Assembly (NCBI GenBank): GCA_964456525.1
Contig: CAYWAP010000018.1
Coordinates: 1 to 32,047, forward strand
Origin: Onthomonas sp964456525
Lineage (GTDB): Bacteria > Bacillota > Clostridia > Oscillospirales > Oscillospiraceae
DNA: 32,047 nt
Direction of reading: 5' to 3'
A model generated the notes under the pieces. It ran no database searches. It had not been told where the DNA came from and saw nothing but the letters and a program-made list of their open reading frames with translations. A program made the translations under genes and the position numbers. Numbering within the stretch: the first letter of the stretch is position 1; each line of letters opens with the position of its first letter. This document shows, one piece after another, positions 6,923 through 13,822 of the stretch.

Positions 6923-7381
6923 TTGCAGGCATCAAATGAAGTTTTGCACGCCTACCTTCAGGTCAGTCACAAGATTACCGAGGAAATGCGCGGCCATTTT
7001 GGCAAGTCCACACTAACCTATCCTCAGACGTTGGTTCTGGCGCTTTTAGATTGCGACGGACCCATGCCCATCAGCAGTCTGGCGCGGGCCGCTGGCAGCG
7101 CAAACAGCACCGTTTCCGGCATTGTGGACCGGCTGGAGAACGCCGGCCTGGTGCGCCGCGTCCGTTCCGAGCAGGACCGCCGGGTGATCTTTGTGGAAGT
7201 CACGGAACGATACCACGAGGGCCGGGATCAGGCAGGTTCCTTTGCGATGCAGCGTTTTGACCGTGCGGTCAACTCAATGGATGAGGAGCAGCTCCGCGCC
7301 GTCCTGAACGGTCTTTCCATCCTCTCCCGGGCGCTGGAAGAGCAGAAGGAAAAAGACAAAGAAAACAATAACGATAACTAA
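6923..7381 (+). CDS. MarR-family transcriptional regulator
   Basis: About 152 residues with a winged-helix core. The DNA-recognition helix lies in SSLARAAGSANSTVSGIVDRLE. The wing has the MarR signature with D-R-R in SEQDRRVIFVEVTERYHEG, and long C-terminal helices serve dimerisation. The tail is strongly charged, ending in a Lys/Glu/Asn run. An ATG at 6914 touches the AAAGGAG site (6907-6913) with no spacing, so it is unlikely to be used. The in-frame TTG at 6923 has a 9-base spacing and is chosen. Palindromes at 6746-6772 and 6864-6903 suggest autoregulation. The downstream membrane protein is probably cotranscribed and may be its target; the ligand is unknown. Confidence 0.85.
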   Translation: MQASNEVLHAYLQVSHKITEEMRGHFGKSTLTYPQTLVLALLDCDGPMPISSLARAAGSANSTVSGIVDRLENAGLVRRVRSEQDRRVIFVEVTERYHEGRDQAGSFAMQRFDRAVNSMDEEQLRAVLNGLSILSRALEEQKEKDKENNNDN

Positions 7382-7385
7382 CTTT

Positions 7386-7424
7386 GCGGAACGCCTCATT
7401 TGGGGAGTTCCGCTTCAATGAGGC
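7386..7424 (+). promoter_or_regulatory. Two mutually exclusive hairpins over the next gene's ribosome site
   Basis: GCGGAAC (7386-7392) can pair with GTTCCGC (7407-7413), while GCCTCATT (7393-7400) can pair with AATGAGGC (7417-7424). The two stems interleave, and the linkers of 0 and 3 bases are too short for an easy pseudoknot, so they should compete. The second stem buries the GAGG ribosome site of the gene at 7434 and the first leaves it free. This looks like an on/off translational switch or a repressor site; no trigger is visible. Confidence 0.45.
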
Positions 7425-7433
7425 GATGATGAT

Positions 7434-8597
7434 ATGTTATTTCGTAGAACCGATAAGTATGGTTACAGCCGTTATTACGGCAACGGCGGCCCTGCACTGG
7501 TCATCAAGATCGTTGTCTGCATCCTTGCCCTGATAGTCATTCTTCTGGGTGTGGCGACTCTGGTCTTGAAGCAGTACATGGTTTACACCGAAAATGGCGG
7601 ACATCTGGAGCTGCCCTGGAGCACTTCTGATGGAAGCCTGCTCGCCAGCGATGTCAGCGAATCCTCGGAAGGGGATAGCAGCGAGGGCGATACATCTCTT
7701 CCCGCAGCAGATGCATCCACCTCCAACACCGATGACGGCGACGGCAGCGACAGCAGCGGCGGCGACGGCACAGAGGGCGTCACCAGTGAGCTGGATCCGC
7801 TGGTGGGCGATCTGCTCATTCAGCACGTTTCCATCAGCAACGTCATCAGCGGCAACGCCGCCAGCGATCTGGAGGACGCCGGCGCAAACGGCATTATGCT
7901 CTTCATGAAAGAATCTGGGGGCGCCCTGAACTATCACTCCCAGCTGTCCATGTCTGCCACACTGGGCGCTTCAACCAGCACCAGCCGCAGCACAACCATC
8001 CAGAACACCATCGAAAGCCTGAATGAGGACGGCTATTACACGCTGGCCTATTTGAACTGCTTTGACGACGATATGCTCAGCGACGAGGACGGCTTCGCCC
8101 TGACCAATTCCGACGGCGAAACGGTCACCGCCAGCAACGGCGTGGGCTGGGTGGATCCCTCCCAGGAGGACGCTCAGGAGTATCTGCTGGGCATTGTGGC
8201 CGACATGGCGGAGATGGGCTTTGATGAAATCGTCCTCTATGACGCCTGCTATCCGTATGGCGACACCGCAGATGGTTTGGATCTGGACAGCGACGAGACC
8301 GAAGCGGTCATCACCGCTTTCTATGAGGCTCTGGCCGATGTGGCGGCGGAATACGATGTTCTCGTCTCCGTCGTGGTAGACCCCGCTGTGATCCTGGGCG
8401 AGGAGAGCACCTCCGGCCAGACTTTGGAAAGCCTGCTGGCTCTGGGCGGCCATGTCTGGGTCATGGAAGATGAGGCGGACGATCTGGACGCGCTCAACGA
8501 TGCACTCAATGCGGCAGGCTTCCCGGAGAACGCTCTGAGCGTCGTTGCCGACACGCTGGAATCCGACAGCGGTTACAATTACCTGAACCAGGATTAA
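7434..8597 (+). CDS. Membrane-anchored putative glycoside hydrolase-like protein (DUF4015-like)
   Basis: 387 residues. A short basic N-terminus leads to one membrane helix (about 22-46), then an Asp/Ser/Gly-rich linker (about 60-118), then a globular domain outside the cell. That domain shows weak DUF4015/YngK-type landmarks: GIMLFMKESGGALNYHS near the first strand, YYTLAYLNCFDDD, WVDPSQEDAQEYLLGIVADMAEMGFDEIVLYD, and a late VSVVVDP strand. These resemble the TIM-barrel family of putative glycoside hydrolases, but the usual FDYIRFP reads LYDACYP, so activity is uncertain. The domain is poor in Lys/Arg and very acidic. ATG 7434 has GAGG ten bases upstream. The MarR gene lies 52 bp upstream. 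Confidence 0.65.
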   Translation: MLFRRTDKYGYSRYYGNGGPALVIKIVVCILALIVILLGVATLVLKQYMVYTENGGHLELPWSTSDGSLLASDVSESSEGDSSEGDTSLPAADASTSNTDDGDGSDSSGGDGTEGVTSELDPLVGDLLIQHVSISNVISGNAASDLEDAGANGIMLFMKESGGALNYHSQLSMSATLGASTSTSRSTTIQNTIESLNEDGYYTLAYLNCFDDDMLSDEDGFALTNSDGETVTASNGVGWVDPSQEDAQEYLLGIVADMAEMGFDEIVLYDACYPYGDTADGLDLDSDETEAVITAFYEALADVAAEYDVLVSVVVDPAVILGEESTSGQTLESLLALGGHVWVMEDEADDLDALNDALNAAGFPENALSVVADTLESDSGYNYLNQD

Positions 8598-8721
8598 CCA
8601 TCCGGAAAAGGTGGTGTTTGTTGCCAGGTTGGCGCAAAGCCGCCGCGCACCGCCCCACCTTGCAGCTTATCCTGCGCGAAGGTTCGAATCTTCTCCTCAA
8701 AAACGGCAAAACACACAACTG
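8598..8721 (+). other. Unexplained structured intergenic stretch
   Basis: No credible gene. AAGGTGG (8608-8614) pairs with CCACCTT (8655-8661) around a GC-rich interior containing GGCGCAAAGCCGCC, and GCAG (8662-8665) can pair with CTGC (8672-8675). A GGTTCGAATC stretch at 8681-8690 resembles a tRNA T loop, but no cloverleaf forms. It ends at the strong terminator at 8722, so it could be a long 3' UTR or a small RNA. Confidence 0.3.
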
Positions 8722-8755
8722 AAACGCACTGAGCCCTGCTGGATCAGTGCGTTTT
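8722..8755 (+). terminator. Strong intrinsic terminator before the V-ATPase operon
   Basis: AAACGCACTGA (8722-8732) pairs perfectly with TCAGTGCGTTT (8744-8754), and T residues run from the 3' arm into the tail. Confidence 0.9.
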
Positions 8756-8794
8756 CCCTTATCCATATTGGCGGCAATATTTCAAAAAAAGTCC

Positions 8795-8822
8795 TTGCCT
8801 AAACCCCACGTTTTAGGATAAT
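8795..8822 (+). promoter_or_regulatory. Promoter of the V-ATPase operon
   Basis: TTGCCT (8795-8800) and GATAAT (8817-8822) are 16 bp apart. CCTAAA (8798-8803) and TTTAGG (8812-8817) form an inverted repeat across the spacer, a possible operator. The start codon of the first subunit lies 70 bp downstream. Confidence 0.6.
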
Positions 8823-8846
8823 ATATAAAAAGCTGGTATGCTGCTT

Positions 8847-8858
8847 ATATGATCATAT
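8847..8858 (+). repeat. 12-bp palindrome in the V-ATPase 5' leader
   Basis: ATATGATCATAT is a perfect palindrome about 25 bp downstream of the predicted -10 box. It could be an operator; AT-rich palindromes also arise by chance. Confidence 0.35.
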
Positions 8859-8891
8859 CAGGAAAATGAAAAGACGAAAGGCGGTGAGACG

Positions 8892-9206
8892 ATGTCTCTG
8901 GAAGCAGTCAAGCAGGTCACTGACGCAGAACAGCGTGCCAAAACCCGCAAGGCGGAGGCTGTACAGGAGGCCAGAAAGCTGGTTGCCAATGCAGAGCGCA
9001 GTGGGCAGGACGCTGTTGAGCAAGCCAGACAAAGCGCCCAGCTCCAGGTTGAACAACTGATGGAACAGGCAGACCGCAATGCTGCCGCCCACACAGCAGC
9101 CGTTATTCGGGAAGCCGAAGGCCAATGCGACGAACTGCGCGCACAGGCCCAAAAGCGGCTTGCGCAAGCGGCGTCACTGATAGTCGGAAAGGTGGTGGGC
9201 TCCTGA
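8892..9206 (+). CDS. ntpF: V/A-type ATPase peripheral-stalk subunit G/H
   Basis: 104 residues that are almost all one amphipathic, Ala/Gln/Glu/Arg-rich coiled coil. It ends in AQAASLIVGKVVGS, the typical tail of the AhaH/NtpF stalk subunit. With subunit E it forms the peripheral stalk that stops the catalytic head from spinning. It is the first gene of the operon, as in Enterococcus hirae ntpFIKECGABD. Its stop TGA shares a base with the ATG of the next gene (TGATG at 9204), so the two are translationally coupled. ATG 8892 follows a GGCGGTGAG-type site. Sequence alone is low-complexity, so position in the operon carries much of the assignment. Confidence 0.85.
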   Translation: MSLEAVKQVTDAEQRAKTRKAEAVQEARKLVANAERSGQDAVEQARQSAQLQVEQLMEQADRNAAAHTAAVIREAEGQCDELRAQAQKRLAQAASLIVGKVVGS

Positions 9207-11167
9207 TGTCCATTGTCCGGATGAAACGGCTTCGGGTGATCGCGCTGGAAGAACAGCGCGAGGCGCTTCTTTCCCGTTTGCAGCGTCTGGGGTGTGTGGA
9301 GATCTCAGAGCCGGATGACAAGCTGGCCGATCCCGACTGGATGGCTCTTTTGGGCCGGGCCAACAGCAATCTGGGCGACGTGAAGGCGGAGGAAGCCGCC
9401 GTCAGCGCCGCTCTGGCCACGGTCAAAAAATATGTGCCCACCAAAACCGGCCTCTTCCGCGTCCGGGACACCATCTCACAGGCAGAGCTGTTCAGCGAGC
9501 AGCGGAAAGAGACGGTTCTGGAAAATGCCCGGGAGATCAACCGCTGCGTTGCGGAAATGGCGCAGCTCACCACCCAGACCGCCCGGCTGACGGCCCTGCG
9601 GGACAGTCTGCGCCCCTGGGCCACGCTGGATCTGCCCCTGGAAACCGCCGGCACGGAGACCACAGACCTCCTGCTGGGCGCCATCCCCGCCGCCGAGGAT
9701 CTGGGCGCCGTCCGCGGCGCTCTGGCGGAGGGCGCGCCTTTGAGCGAAATGATGGAGATCAGCTCGGACAACGAACTGCACTATGTGCTGCTGATCTGCC
9801 ACAAGAGCCAGTGGCCGGAGGCCCAGAGCGTCCTGAAGCCCTACTCCTTCTCCGCCTCCCGGTTTAAAGACATGACCGGCACGGCTGGGGAAAACATTGC
9901 GTCCCTGGAAGCACAGCTCGCCGAGATCGCTGCGCGCCAGGATCAGATGCAGGAGGAGATCAAGAGGCGCTCCGGCATCCAACGCGATCTGGAGATTCTG
10001 ACAGACCGTCTGGAGCAGGACGCAGAACGGGAGAGCGCAGGGGAGCGCAGTCTGACGGACGGCACCATCCTCTTTCTGGAGGGCTGGGTTCCCGAGCCAA
10101 AGTGCGGCAAGGTGGAGCACATCTTGCAGTCCTATGACGCGGCCTTCTCTTTCCGGGACCCACAGGAGGGCGACGATGTCCCCACCCTGCTGGACAACCC
10201 CCGCTGGATGAAGCCCATCAATATGGTCACGGAGATGTATTCCCCCCCGGCCTATGACGGCATTGACCCCAACCCGCTGATCTTTGGCTGGTATGTGTTC
10301 TTCTTTGGCTTCATGTTTGCGGACGTGGCCTACGGCATTATCATCTGGCTTGTCTGCACCATCATCACCGGCAAGTACAATCCCAAAGGGGGTGTGGGCC
10401 GGGCGCTGGGGCTTGGAAAATGGCTGGGCGCTGCCACTGCCATTTGCGGCCTGTTCACCGGCGGTTTCTTTGGCAACTCCATCGAAGTTGTGGCGGAGAC
10501 GTTTCTGAACACCCCTCTGGAACAGCTGCCCGGCTGGCTACAGGCCTTTTGCAACGGCCTGATCGTCAGCCCCATCGACGATCCCATGACGGTTTTGATT
10601 ATGGCGATGGTCATCGGGTTCCTGCAGCTGGTGTGCGGGCAATGTATCCACATCTATATGGAGGCCCGGGACGGCCACCCGCTGGACGGCATATTGGACG
10701 TCGTCCCCTGGTGGATTTTCCTGGCCGGTCTGCCCGTGGCTCTGCTGAGCGGCAATCTGGCCGTGTTGATCCTGGGCGTCATCGCCCTGATCCTGACCCA
10801 GGGCCGCAAGAACCGGGGCGTTTTCGGCAAACTCTTTGGGGGCGTTGCCAGTTTGTACGATGTCACCAGCTGGCTCTCCGACGTGCTGTCCTATGCCCGG
10901 CTGATGGCCCTGATGCTGGCAACTTCCGTCATTGCCATGGTGTTTAACACCCTGGCAGCGCTGCCCAATATCTTCTTTGTGTTCCTGTTGATTTTTATCA
11001 TCGGACACACGTTTAACATAGGCGTCAACCTGATCGGCACCTATGTCCACGCAGCCCGGCTCCAGTATCTGGAGTATTACGGCAAATTTTATAAAGATGG
11101 CGGCCGCTTCTTCAAGCCGCTGAAATACAACACAAAATTCGTTGACATTGACGAGGAGGAATCGTAA
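9206..11167 (+). CDS. ntpI: V/A-type ATPase subunit I (a-type stator)
   Basis: 653 residues. A cytosolic coiled-coil half (about 1-350) begins MSIVRMKRLRVIALEEQRE and binds the peripheral stalks. Multi-pass membrane helices start near 358 with WYVFFFGFMFADVAYG, a hallmark of the family. R565 in SYARLMALML is in the place of the essential arginine that faces the rotor ring and lets ions exchange. ATG 9206 overlaps the previous stop; the frame is open upstream but only antiparallel to ntpF sequence. The subunit forms the two half-channels for ion passage through the membrane. Confidence 0.95.
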   Translation: MSIVRMKRLRVIALEEQREALLSRLQRLGCVEISEPDDKLADPDWMALLGRANSNLGDVKAEEAAVSAALATVKKYVPTKTGLFRVRDTISQAELFSEQRKETVLENAREINRCVAEMAQLTTQTARLTALRDSLRPWATLDLPLETAGTETTDLLLGAIPAAEDLGAVRGALAEGAPLSEMMEISSDNELHYVLLICHKSQWPEAQSVLKPYSFSASRFKDMTGTAGENIASLEAQLAEIAARQDQMQEEIKRRSGIQRDLEILTDRLEQDAERESAGERSLTDGTILFLEGWVPEPKCGKVEHILQSYDAAFSFRDPQEGDDVPTLLDNPRWMKPINMVTEMYSPPAYDGIDPNPLIFGWYVFFFGFMFADVAYGIIIWLVCTIITGKYNPKGGVGRALGLGKWLGAATAICGLFTGGFFGNSIEVVAETFLNTPLEQLPGWLQAFCNGLIVSPIDDPMTVLIMAMVIGFLQLVCGQCIHIYMEARDGHPLDGILDVVPWWIFLAGLPVALLSGNLAVLILGVIALILTQGRKNRGVFGKLFGGVASLYDVTSWLSDVLSYARLMALMLATSVIAMVFNTLAALPNIFFVFLLIFIIGHTFNIGVNLIGTYVHAARLQYLEYYGKFYKDGGRFFKPLKYNTKFVDIDEEES

Positions 11168-11169
11168 TT

Positions 11170-11658
11170 ATGAACACGGAATATCTGGGTCTGGCAATTG
11201 CCCTGCTGGGCGCATCGCTCGCGGTGGGTCTGAGCTGTATTGGTTCCGGTAAAGGCACCGGCATGGTGGGTGAGGCCTCTGCCGGCGTGGTCGCGGAAGA
11301 CCCCTCAAAGTCCAGCGCCTGCCTGGTGCTGCAGATTCTGCCCGGCACCCAGGGCCTGTACGGTCTGGTTATCTGGTTCTGGGCCATCCTGCAGCTGGGC
11401 ATTATGAGCGGCTCCCCCCTGACGCTGACCTGGCAGGAGGGTGTGTCCTTCGCGCTGTGCTGCCTGCCCATGGCTTTGGGCGGCTATTTCACCGCCATCG
11501 CCCAGGCGCGCTGCGCCGCCGCCGGCGTTGCACTGGTGGCCAAGCGTCCTGACCAGTTGTCCAAGGGCATTATGATGGCCGTTATGGTCGAATTTTACGC
11601 CATTTTGTGCCTGCTGGCTTCCTTCCTGATGATCCTGTTCCTGGTTCAGACATTTTAA
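11170..11658 (+). CDS. ntpK: V/A-type ATPase rotor ring subunit K, sodium-binding type
   Basis: 162-residue duplicated proteolipid with four membrane helices, two per repeat (GSGKGTGMVGEA in the first half and AQARCAAAGVAL in the second). Matching it to E. hirae NtpK, the sodium ligands fall at L57, T60 and Q61 in LPGTQG, Q112 in IAQ, and E141 in MVEFYAIL. All are the same residues as in the Na+ enzyme. Only the second repeat carries the ion-binding glutamate, as in NtpK. This supports Na+ rather than H+ coupling, by homology. It starts two bases after the subunit I stop. Confidence 0.95.
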   Translation: MNTEYLGLAIALLGASLAVGLSCIGSGKGTGMVGEASAGVVAEDPSKSSACLVLQILPGTQGLYGLVIWFWAILQLGIMSGSPLTLTWQEGVSFALCCLPMALGGYFTAIAQARCAAAGVALVAKRPDQLSKGIMMAVMVEFYAILCLLASFLMILFLVQTF

Positions 11659-11698
11659 TCTCCTTCCACTGGAGAATTCCTGAGGAAAGGAGCAAAAA

Positions 11699-12298
11699 AT
11701 GACTGGTATTGAAAAGATTGTTGGCCGGATTGACCAGGACGCCCAGGCCGAGATTGACGCCGTCATGGCCAAGGCACAGGCACAGGCGGACGAAATCCAG
11801 GCCCGTTATGCCGCCCAGGCCGGCGCCGTCTCCGATGAGGTGCTGCAGCGCGGCCAGAGGGCCGCTGCCCAGCAGGAGGCGCGCCTTGCCTCCTCTGCCC
11901 AAATGGAGGCAAAAAAACGGCTCCTCGCCGCCAAGCAGGAGATGCTGGACGCCGCCTTTGACGCAGCTTTGCAGCAGCTGCTCTCCCTGAGCGCCGATGC
12001 GTATGTGGAGCTGCTGGCCAAGCTGGCCGTTCGCGCCAGCGCCAGCGGCACAGAGCAGATCATCCTGTCCCAGGTCGACCGCAAACCCTACGGCGTCAAA
12101 GTCGCCACCCGGGCCAACCAGCTGTTGGAAGCGGCGGGCAAGACCGGTTCCCTGACTCTGAGCACGGAATCCGGCGCCTTTCAGGGCGGCCTGCTGCTGA
12201 GCGATGGAGATGTGGAAGTCAACTGCACCTTTGAAACGCTCATCCGCCTGGCCAGAAATGAGATCGCAGGCGAAGTGGCAAAGGTTCTCTTTGATTGA
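11699..12298 (+). CDS. ntpE: V/A-type ATPase peripheral-stalk subunit E
   Basis: 199 residues. The N-terminal half is a long Ala/Gln-rich coiled coil (about 1-95) that pairs with the G/H subunit. The C-terminal globular half ends with GGLLLSDGDVEVNCTFETLIRLARNEI, the conserved signature of bacterial and archaeal subunit E (compare GG-hhh---G-hhhD-Tfe-hl). ATG 11699 has AAAGGAG at 11686-11692. It lies 40 bp after ntpK and 68 bp before the start of ntpC. Confidence 0.93.
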   Translation: MTGIEKIVGRIDQDAQAEIDAVMAKAQAQADEIQARYAAQAGAVSDEVLQRGQRAAAQQEARLASSAQMEAKKRLLAAKQEMLDAAFDAALQQLLSLSADAYVELLAKLAVRASASGTEQIILSQVDRKPYGVKVATRANQLLEAAGKTGSLTLSTESGAFQGGLLLSDGDVEVNCTFETLIRLARNEIAGEVAKVLFD

Positions 12299-12366
12299 CC
12301 ATCTCCTCGCGACCGGCGAAAAAACGGGGCAATCCCCCGCCTTTCGCTGAAAACAAGGAGGAACAA

Positions 12367-13368
12367 ATGGCGAAACGAATTAAGGACACCGATTACCTGT
12401 TCCTCTCGACCCGCATTCATGTCCTGGAGCGCAGCCTGCTCTCCCGCCAACGCATGGAGCGGATGCTGGAAGCGTCCACCAATGAAGAGGCCGCCAAGGT
12501 GCTGGTGGAATGCGGCTATCCGGAAATGTCCCCCGTGGACATGGACAGCGTCAACGCCGCGCTCGCCTCTGTGAGGGACAAGGTGTTTGAGGATCTGTAC
12601 GCAAACGTGCCGAACCCCAAACTAATCGATGTATTCAAAGTAAAATATGATTATCACAACGTGAAAACGCTGCTGAAAGCGGCTGCTATGGGCACGGATC
12701 CCGCCCGGCTTCTGATCCATACCGGGCGCTGGGACCCGGCGGAGCTGGCCGAGCAGATCACCGCCGGTGATCTTTCCGGCCTTCCCGACACCTTCGCCGC
12801 AGCGATTCAGGAGGCCCAAGAGGTTCTGAGCACCACCCGGGACCCTCAGCTCAGCGACTTTGTGCTGGACCGGGCCTATTTTGAGGAGCTGGGGGCTTTG
12901 GCTGGCGACGTCCATTCCCCCTTCCTGACGGGCTATGTCCGGCTGCTGGTGGACGCCGCCAACCTGCGCAGCCTGGTTCGCGTGTGCCGCATGGGCAAAC
13001 GGGAGGCATTCCTGAAAAAGGTGCTCTTTGAAGGGGGCAATCTCCCCGTTCACAGCCTGCTGCAGGCGGCCTCTGACGATGGCGACTGGTCCGCCGTTCT
13101 CCACAGCAACGCCCTGCGCGAAGCCGTGGAGGCGGGGGAGGCGGCCGTCAAAGGCGGCTCTCTCACGGCCTTTGAGCGCGCATGTGACAACGCCATCATG
13201 GCCTATGTGGCCCATGCCAAGTACACCGCCTTTGGCGACGCCACCGTGATCGGCTACCTGGTTGCCAAGGACAGCGAGCTGACCGCCGTGCGAATCATCA
13301 TGACGGGACGGCTGGCCGGCCTGCACCCTGACATCATTCGGGAAAGGTTGCGTGAGTCTTATGTATAA
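12367..13368 (+). CDS. ntpC: V/A-type ATPase subunit C (d-type, central stalk cap)
   Basis: 333-residue helical protein that links the rotor ring to the central stalk. Signature segments are the early DTDYLFLSTRIHVLERSLLS, the KVKYDYHNVKTLLKA stretch and the closing VIGYLVAKDSELTAVRIIMTGRLAGL, found in all archaeal/bacterial C subunits. ATG 12367 is chosen because AAGGAGG ends six bases upstream; the open frame continues upstream through a Pro-rich stretch with no homology. The 3' end overlaps the start of the next gene. Confidence 0.95.
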   Translation: MAKRIKDTDYLFLSTRIHVLERSLLSRQRMERMLEASTNEEAAKVLVECGYPEMSPVDMDSVNAALASVRDKVFEDLYANVPNPKLIDVFKVKYDYHNVKTLLKAAAMGTDPARLLIHTGRWDPAELAEQITAGDLSGLPDTFAAAIQEAQEVLSTTRDPQLSDFVLDRAYFEELGALAGDVHSPFLTGYVRLLVDAANLRSLVRVCRMGKREAFLKKVLFEGGNLPVHSLLQAASDDGDWSAVLHSNALREAVEAGEAAVKGGSLTAFERACDNAIMAYVAHAKYTAFGDATVIGYLVAKDSELTAVRIIMTGRLAGLHPDIIRERLRESYV

Positions 13369-13672
13369 GATCGCCGTTTTGGGCGACCGCGAGTCCGTTA
13401 TGGGCTTCAAGGCCCTGGGGCTGGAGGTCGCCTCCGCAGAGAATGCGGCAGACGCCCGCAAGACGCTGCACCGGATGGCCCGCAGCGGGGAGTATGCCAT
13501 CATCTACCTGACGGAGCAATATGCAGCGGAGCTGGCCGATGAGATCGCCCGGTACAAAGACAGCCCCACCCCCGCCATTATTCTGATCCCCGGCAAGGCG
13601 GGCAGTCTCGGCATCGGCCTGAAAAATATCACCGATTCCGTGGAGCGTGCCGTTGGCGCGGATATTTTCTGA
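13352..13672 (+). CDS. ntpG: V/A-type ATPase subunit F (central stalk)
   Basis: 103-106 residues with a Rossmann-like fold. MYKIAVLGDRESVMGFKALGL opens the domain and IILIPGK lies near the end, both characteristic of the V/A subunit F. It sits in the central stalk with subunit D and can regulate coupling. Two starts are possible inside the end of ntpC: GTG 13352, with GGAAAGG four bases upstream, and ATG 13361, which matches the usual protein N-terminus but has a 13-base spacing. The ribosome site favours GTG. A 150-bp gap with no visible gene separates it from ntpA. Confidence 0.92.
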   Translation: MSLMYKIAVLGDRESVMGFKALGLEVASAENAADARKTLHRMARSGEYAIIYLTEQYAAELADEIARYKDSPTPAIILIPGKAGSLGIGLKNITDSVERAVGADIF

Positions 13673-13822
13673 GGCAACCCTCTGCTGTCTGTATGCCGCC
13701 GTTTTGCTCCGCCTGCAATTGGGTAGCTTACGGCTTTGATCTCCGTTTACGCAGTCAAGGGTTTTCCGGCCTTTGGCTGCCAAAAGAACAAAAATCCCCT
13801 TTGGAAAGAAGGTTAAGAACCT

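Noticed and set aside
8605..8700. A tRNA gene suggested by GGTTCGAATC
   Set aside because: The T stem has a mismatch and two wobbles, no 5' acceptor strand pairs with the 3' side, and no D arm or anticodon arm forms at the right distance.
8598..8722. Cyclic-di-GMP riboswitch suggested by GGCGCAAAGCC
   Set aside because: The other conserved parts of the GEMM motif, in particular the upstream GGCAAACC-type segment, are missing.
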